Origin: Favolaschia claudopus
Lineage: Eukaryota; Basidiomycota; Agaricomycetes; Agaricales; Mycenaceae
Length of the DNA: 64,000 nt
Assembly: GCA_037176885.1 (NCBI GenBank)
Contig: JAWWNJ010000168.1
Location: forward strand, 310,001 to 374,000
Direction: 5' to 3'
Below are positions 58,580 through 64,000 of this stretch, one piece after another; the first letter of the stretch is position 1; each line of letters starts with the position of its first letter. Below the pieces are notes generated by a model. The model worked only from the letters and a program-made list of their open reading frames with translations. It searched no databases and had not been told where the DNA came from. A program made the position numbers and the translations under genes.

Positions 58580-58640
58580 GGTAGTTTAAGTACAAGCTGC
58601 TATAGTGCTCTTGTCTCACGCTGTACGGCGATCAAAATAA
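58580..58640. promoter_or_regulatory. Very short bidirectional promoter, DPM3 / IND1
   Basis: Only 61 bp separate the divergent start codons. No TATA box is seen. Either the UTRs overlap or transcription starts within a few tens of bases. Confidence 0.5.
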
Positions 58641-59906
58641 ATGCTCTTACGCTCAACAACGCGTTCGCTTTCCTCGTCGCGTTCATTCACTTCCTCGTGT
58701 CTCCGCCGCCATGAAAATCCACTAGTACGTCTCCTCAACTACCCAACGATATATCCTTCATTTCTACAGGGCCTCCCCAGAACCGGCGCCCCGAATCCGC
58801 CTCAAATGCCGCGAAGAGCAGGGCCGATACAGAAACGACCGATACCGAACGCGAAACGCGTACTTGCGGTCGCGAGCGGGAAAGGAGGTGTAGGCAAGAG
58901 CACCGTGGCTGGTACTACGATTAACGCCGCCGTCTGGGTCGAAACCTGAATTGTTTTGTTGCAAGTTAACCTTGCATATACGCTCTCTACGCTAAGGCCT
59001 CCGGACTCTTCTGCGCGTCTGCGCGTAGGGATCTTGGATTTGGATATCTTTGGGCCGTCGATACCCACTCTTATGGGATTGCAGAATAGCGAGGAGCCTT
59101 TGCTCACTTCGGGTATGTATGATGCGTCAAGTTGCATTCTTATGTGTATACGGGGACTTTAACTGTATTATTGCAGGCGGTGCCCTTGTCCCGTTAATGA
59201 ACCACGGGATATCGACGATGTCGATGGGGTACTTGTTGCCCCGCTCTCCCGACACCGATTCGAGCAACGATACCCCCGTGGTTTGGCGGGGACTCATGGT
59301 TCAGAAAGCGGTACAACAGCTGCTTTTTGACGTCGACTGGAGGGACAGCAACGGGAATGGGCTCGATGTGCTCGTGGTGGACATGCCGCCTGGGACGGGG
59401 GACGTACCGCTGACATTGGGGCAGTTGGTTGTCGTGGATGGTGCGTCTGGCTGGAAATAATGCACCTTTCGTTGCCCAAACGAGCTTGCCATAGGTGCTG
59501 TCATCGTCTCGACGCCGCAGGACGTTGCGTTGGCCGATGTTCGCAAAGGTATCGCGATGTTGCGAAAGGTGGCGGTCCCAGTGAGCGTTCTTCAGACCTT
59601 GAAAGAATGTTGCCTGAATTTTTGAACCAGATCACTGGGATAGTGCTCAACCAATCGCATTTCGTCTGCCCCGATTGTGAGACCCGTCATTATCTGTACG
59701 GGCCTGCGGAAGGGTTTCGTACGACTGCAGGCCGACTCGCAGTACCTATTCTCGCTGAGTTGCCTCTTGTGCCTGGTGTCAGCCGTGAAGGTGATCGAGG
59801 GGTCCCATATGGACTGGTGGCATCAACACCAGATGGTGCTGGAGGAAATCAATGGCTGGAGGACATGACTGGTGTCGCTAGAAAGATCTGGGACTCTTTC
59901 AGTTGA
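58641..59906 (+). CDS. IND1: Mitochondrial Fe-S assembly P-loop ATPase IND1 (NUBPL, Mrp/NBP35 family)
   Basis: Ind1 inserts Fe-S clusters into respiratory complex I in the mitochondrial matrix. The start at 58641 gives [19 protein letters not shown], an Arg/Ser-rich presequence. An intron near 58723-58769 leads to GLPRTGAP and [22 protein letters not shown], the deviant Walker A of the Mrp family. Then come [47 protein letters not shown] and [14 protein letters not shown]. The cluster-binding CxxC is [13 protein letters not shown], where Cys-Pro-x-Cys is expected. It ends [17 protein letters not shown]. About six exons and 330 residues. All key residues are present, implying that this fungus keeps complex I. 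Confidence 0.93.
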
Positions 59907-59959
59907 TAACAGCGCAGCAAAAAAACGACAATAAATTCTGTGTCTAGATACTTTGCAAT

Positions 59960-60838
59960 CTAACCCTCGGCTGTCTTTGCCAGGGCTGAACCGGATGCCT
60001 GCTCTCTCAGCCTCTTTTCTCTTCGCCGTTTTACGTCCCAGTTATATACACGCGCCGTGTTTACTTCCATGACTGTTATCTGTTCGCGAAGATAGTCGAG
60101 ATCTTCAATTGTGTTTTGCAAGTTCAGCTCAGCTGCTTCCAGCTTTGTTTTGAGTAGGGTTACTGCCTCTGGGATTTTGTAGGACAGCATTACATTGGCC
60201 TAGAATTGATTTATATGAATTAGCGCTGATACTCCGCGAATATGGATGGTTGCGCGCACCCCGAGCCAGAGGTAGACCGTGTCAGTGTCTTCTAACTCAG
60301 CTTCGGCATACAACGTGTCATTGAGTTCGAATGTGGTGGTCAGTGGTTTTTGAGAGCTCCCCTCCTCCAAATCGTCGTCGTCTTCAGCATCGAGATCGTC
60401 TTCTGTGGCCTTGCTCTTCCCTTCCTGCGAGACAACACCGATGAAAGGGGAGAATGACGAAGAAGCGAGACCAAACCAACCCTTCTTTCGTGGAGATACT
60501 CGACCATCATGAGCGTTTTCCTGATGTCAGGTATCTTGTCCTCTAAACCCGCGCGTCGCTGTGTAAGGTTGCTCTCCATGAATCGGTACTTTCTGTGCTT
60601 TCAGAAACAGACATTGGTGGTGCGGTACGCCGGGTGAAAGGGCAGGGATTCCGTACGCAAGAGCATCTTGGAATCTTTTGAGAGGACCATCCGCATCACC
60701 ATCGGGACCGCCAATGTGGTCTTCGATATCGGCCTATGCTGCGGGTTAGCTGGGAACGGCGACGAAGTGCGTGTTGAGTACGATGAAGGGTGCTTTGGGG
60801 ATCCCTCGTGGATTGCGCTCTTCGGTGGTGGTGGACAT
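59960..60838 (-). CDS. PAC10: Prefoldin subunit 3 (VBP1/Pac10)
   Basis: An alpha-class subunit of the hexameric prefoldin chaperone that passes nascent actin and tubulin to CCT. The start (60838-60836) gives MSTTTEERNPRGIPKAPFI. A first intron joins to ADIEDHIGGPDGDADG and PLKRFQDALA, and a second joins to KYRFMESNLTQRRAGLEDKIP. The acidic linker DDLDAEDDDDLEE and the beta region FELNDTLYAEAELEDTDTVYLWLGANVML follow. The C-terminal coiled coil is EAVTLLKTKLEAAELNLQ to YNWDVKRRREKRL. Stop at 59960-59962, about 215 residues, normal for the family. It converges with IND1 (53 bp between stops) and diverges from the FMP46-like gene with 60 bp between starts. Confidence 0.93.
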
Positions 60839-60898
60839 GGCTCAAGCTGAAATCTCTCAGGTGATCGCGGAGACTCGCTTTGATCCCGAACCACAACC
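60839..60898. promoter_or_regulatory. Very short bidirectional promoter, prefoldin 3 / FMP46-like
   Basis: 60 bp lie between the divergent start codons if the FMP46-like start at 60899 is right. No TATA box. This is the second pair of this kind within 2.3 kb. Confidence 0.45.
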
Positions 60899-61521
60899 AT
60901 GTTCAAACGCACTCTTTTCTCTGGCTGGACGCGTACAACTGTGGGTTCTACACCCATCTCTTTCGTATCATTCTCATCTTTCTTAGCATGAAATTTCGAT
61001 ATTGTATGCGTACTCTGTTCAGTGAATTTTCCTGACCGTTTCTCGAAGCCATAACCCGTCTTCACCCCCTTCAGTAAAGGCGCGTATGAAACCCAGCAGT
61101 AACAACAGTCTTTGTTAATGTGAGTAATGTAAGTCAGGCTCTGGGGCTTCTGCGTTCTGCTCTGTCGGAGGCGTATCCGCCAGGCAAAAGCAAATCACCT
61201 CTCACATTCAATCTCGAAGTTGTTGAAGCACCTCCAAACGCTGACCAGCTCCGCACAATCATGTCCTACCTGCCTTCTAACAACACACAATCCCGACCTG
61301 CGTCCTCTGTGTTTCTTTCGGCGCATCCGTCTTCCTCGTCGTCGGAAGGCGCTGAGTTGTCTGCGATTGTTGACCTTGGACGAGACAAGCCTAATACTTT
61401 CAAATGGCCAGTGATTGTAGACTGGAACGCAGGGAAGGCGAGTGTTGGTGACGCGGATGGCGCTGCTGGTATATTGGAGCTATTGAGGCAACAGCGGGAT
61501 GGTGACGCGCCGAAAGAGTAA
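60899..61521 (+). CDS. FMP46-like (DUF1687) thioredoxin-fold protein, probably mitochondrial
   Basis: The last exon (to the stop at 61519-61521) reads QALGLLRSALSEAYPPGKS, FNLEVVEAPPNADQLRTIMSYL and TFKWPVIVDWNAGKASVGD. This is the pattern of DUF1687/Fmp46 proteins, thioredoxin-like fungal proteins annotated as putative mitochondrial redox factors. The upstream part is less certain: ATG at 60899 (MFKRTLFSGWTRTT, presequence-like), an intron ending CTTAG at about 60987, HEISI, an intron ending CCTTCAG at about 61075, a small exon, then an unusually short possible intron (about 35 nt) before QALG. I could not find the usual ISxFHNP motif intact, so the first exons may be wrong. Confidence 0.6.
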
Positions 61522-61632
61522 TTCCGAGTGCTGCTCGAGTATTGCTGGGTCATTGAGAGGACTCGCCAGCGCGCAATGGATGTCTACCGTATATGTATCT
61601 TTAGTGAAATATTGGAGGGTGTATATGATCGG

Positions 61633-61639
61633 TATAAAA
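61633..61639 (+). promoter_or_regulatory. TATA box of the alpha-amylase gene
   Basis: TATAAAA lies 86 bp upstream of the start codon at 61719, in the 197-bp gap after the FMP46-like gene. The region between is C/A-rich, typical of a strongly expressed fungal leader. Confidence 0.55.
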
Positions 61640-61718
61640 GCCCAATCCGCACGAGTGATCGGTCAACCCAACTTGATCTGAACCACCATCATCCAACTAC
61701 AAACCACTCTTTCTCGCC

Positions 61719-63348
61719 ATGTACACGCCGGTCTTTATACTATTCCTCTCTCTCTTTTACGCTCTACAACCGTGCTCTGCTGCCGATGCCTCCGACTGGC
61801 GTTCACGCTCAATCTACCAAATCATGACCGACCGCTTCGCTCGCGCAGACGGCTCTCTCATTGCTCCTTGCGACCCCAAAGAACGCAAGTACTGCGGCGG
61901 CACCTGGTCAGGAATAACCAAGCGTCTCGACTACATTCAAAACATGGGCTTCACGGCGATCTGGATCTCTCCCATCGTGCAGCAAATCAGCGGCGAAACC
62001 TACGAAGGAGAAGCTTACCATGGCTATTGGCCGCAGAACTTGTACGCGCTAAATCCGCATTTTGGCTCGGAGCAAGATTTGAAGGACCTCGTCAACGCTT
62101 GCCATGCTCGCGGCATGTACCTCATGGTCGACGTTGTCATCAATCACTTTGCGAACCAGGGCGAGATTGTCAAGTATGAAAACTTTGTCCCGTTCTCTAA
62201 TGAGCGGTTCTTCCACTCGCGGTGTCCAATTGACTGGGGAAATCAGACGTCGATTGAATATGTGGGTTTACTTATATTCTTCTGCGATATGGTGTTTCTT
62301 ACCTATGCGTTCGATGATAGTGCTGGATGGGCGACGGTTTTGTTACTCTCCCGGACATCAACACTGAGGACCCGCAAGTCATCGATACGTGGAAGAAATA
62401 TCTGAACTCTGCGGTCAGCCAATATGGGATCGACGGTTATCGCCTGGACGCTGTCAGAAACATTCCAAAGCCAGTATGGAGCGACATTACTCGTTCAGTC
62501 GGTGTCTACATGCAAGGCGAGGTATGGGACAAGAATCCGAAGTAGGTGTATGTCACTTGCTCTCTGAAATGTGTAATCTCATCTCGCCCTTAATAGTATC
62601 ATCTGCCCCTACCAAGAGCACATGGGCGGTCTTCACAACTATCCGTTCAAGGAGATGGCGACTACCGTTTTCACAACACCCGGCGGAAATCTAGCTGATC
62701 TTGTGGAAGTGGCGCATCAGATGCAAGTCCAGTGCAAGGTATAATTTTCAAGTGGTGTTGTGCGACTGGCTGACCAACGAACCACAGGACGTCACACTCT
62801 TCGGATTGTTCATGGAAAACCACGACAACCCCCGCCTAGGCAGTTTCACGAACGACATGGCGCGCCTCAGAAATCTCGCCGTCCTCAACATCCTCACCGA
62901 CGGAATCCCCATTGTCTACTTCGGCCAAGAACAAGCCCTCACAGGTTCCCTCGACCCTCTGAACCGTGAAGCGCTCTGGCTCACGCGTTACTCGACCACC
63001 AATAATATCGTCCCGACCTTCACCGCGCTCAACAACCTCCGGAACTACATCATCAAGAGCAACAACGCACCCTTCGTCTCGACCCTGGCGACGTACAATC
63101 TTCTGGGGAACAACGCTATGAGTGTGCGCAAAGGCAACGTCGTGCTGGTTGTTACCAACTCGGGGCAAGGTGTCAATACGGATGTGGTGGTTGAGGGGTT
63201 CGGTGGCGGGATTGAGCTGGTTGATGTGCTGGCGTGTCGGGTGATGCATGCGGATGGGAGTGGGCGGCTGAAGGTGACGCTTGTTGGCGAGCCGGTGGTG
63301 CTTTACCCGGCGTCGCTTTTGACGGGGTCGGGGATATGTTCTATGTGA
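61719..63348 (+). CDS. Secreted alpha-amylase (GH13, Taka-amylase-like)
   Basis: An endo-acting starch hydrolase. The start gives a signal peptide MYTPVFILFLSLFYALQPCSA, then the mature protein DWRSRSIYQIMTDRFAR as in Taka-amylase. Conserved regions are DVVINH (I), YRLDAVR with the nucleophile Asp at 62447-62449 (II), GEVWD with the acid Glu at 62519-62521 (III) and ENHDNPR with the transition-state Asp at 62824-62826 (IV). Cys pairs KYCGGTW and ICPYQEHMGG are kept. Three introns (about 62262-62320 after SIEY, one after KNP, one after VQCK) give about 485 residues. A C-terminal beta domain is present but no starch-binding domain. All catalytic residues are intact. Likely extracellular nutrition. 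Confidence 0.94.
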
Positions 63349-64000
63349 TTTTCTGAAGGATTGACTGCTTGTATTTTTGTACCGTAGTACGGTTGCACGA
63401 AATGTATTTCTATGGCCATGACTCCTCCTCCAGGGTTCATACTAAGCAGCTCAAGAGCTCATGGTGCAGGGATCTGGATTCGAGGAGGGAAAGTCTTGCA
63501 GGACGGAAGTAGGGTCGGCGCTTAGCCGGCGCTTATCACAGTCTGGGAATATTCCGCTCCGTTACGCCGTTCTGTCGTTCAACTAAACGCTACCAAACGG
63601 CGACGCGGCGACGTTCGCGAGACCCGCCTAATCGGCGACGTCGCCGTCCAACCACCAGAATTGTACACTGTTCGGATGAACCCTTTTTCATGAAGTTCGA
63701 AAATGCGGAATCTCTGTCTGCGAGGAGCTCTTGGACCCGCTTTTCTGAAGTTTTCAACCTGAACAAGCCCGCTCCCACATATCGCGAAAGACTACGGCAG
63801 TCCTTACGGGAATCTATGCCCGAATCTATGTTCAGCACCCCTGGACCAGTGGACAGGCCCCTTCCATTAACGACATGCTTTAAATTCCGAATTCCGAGTT
63901 GGATCATTCCCCGAGGTTACAGGTAATGCCTACCCGGGCCCAAACGGCGAGATATAAAGCTTATCAAGTTACGAGTACGATGGCGTACTTTGACAACCGT
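63349..64000. other. Right-edge region, no gene called
   Basis: GC-rich segment 63595-63655 has three GGCGACG motifs including the perfect palindrome GGCGACGTCGCC (63634-63645). A plus-strand frame at 63690-63926 (MKFENAESLSARSSWTRFSE, 78 codons) could be an exon of a gene continuing past the edge, but no motif supports this. Confidence 0.4.

Overview
This window is nuclear DNA of a filamentous basidiomycete, most likely an Agaricomycete. Genes are split by many spliceosomal introns of about 46-60 nt with GT(A/G)NGT donors and C/TAG acceptors. Both strands are used densely, UTRs are short, and the gene set is fungal (RPB1 with heptad CTD, AMO1/NUP42-type nucleoporin, Vps27, tuberin, secreted GH13 and GH127 enzymes, DUF4267 and DUF1687 proteins). 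There are no bacterial operons, CRISPR arrays, rRNA genes or convincing tRNA genes. All gene models were assembled by eye by joining exons, so exon ends are approximate where not stated.

Layout. 1-1274 (-): PP2A activator (PTPA/RRD), cut by the left edge. 2055-5426 (+): secreted GH127-like beta-L-arabinofuranosidase. 5666-8449 (+): GEN1/Yen1 Holliday-junction resolvase. 8643-9487 (+): small two-TM protein, TMEM242-like. 9666-10919 (-): F-box protein. 11169-17740 (-): RPB1. 18276-20486 (-): NUP42/AMO1 nucleoporin. 20617-20988 (+): DUF4267 membrane protein. 21289-22538 (+): NAD(P)-dependent reductase. 22539-27156: repeat island without a recognisable gene. 27157-29255 (-): membrane-anchored FAD oxidoreductase. 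30320-32841 (-): Vps27. 33074-38655 (-): TSC2/tuberin. 40659-41806 (-): secreted, probably GPI-anchored double-psi beta-barrel protein. 42715-45723 (-): ABC half-transporter. 45724-49959: second repeat island. 49960-58151 (+): large TRANK1-like SF1 helicase. 58156-61521: tightly packed DPM3 (-), IND1 (+), prefoldin 3 (-), FMP46-like (+). 61719-63348 (+): secreted alpha-amylase.

The genes are mainly unrelated housekeeping functions (transcription, nuclear export, ESCRT-0 sorting, TOR control, mannosyl donor synthesis, Fe-S assembly, chaperoning), with two secreted glycoside hydrolases near the two ends. I see no metabolic cluster. The most distinctive observation is inside the NUP42 gene. A ~72-76 bp tandem duplication spanning exon end, intron and exon start appears to have created a second intron and a 21-nt exon without breaking the frame. 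Other notable points are a CTD split by phase-1 introns including a 12-nt microexon, a GC-AG intron and a PIP-box-like motif in GEN1, a start codon alone before an intron in NUP42, two divergent gene pairs whose start codons are about 60 bp apart, and one convergent pair whose stop codons are 4 nt apart.
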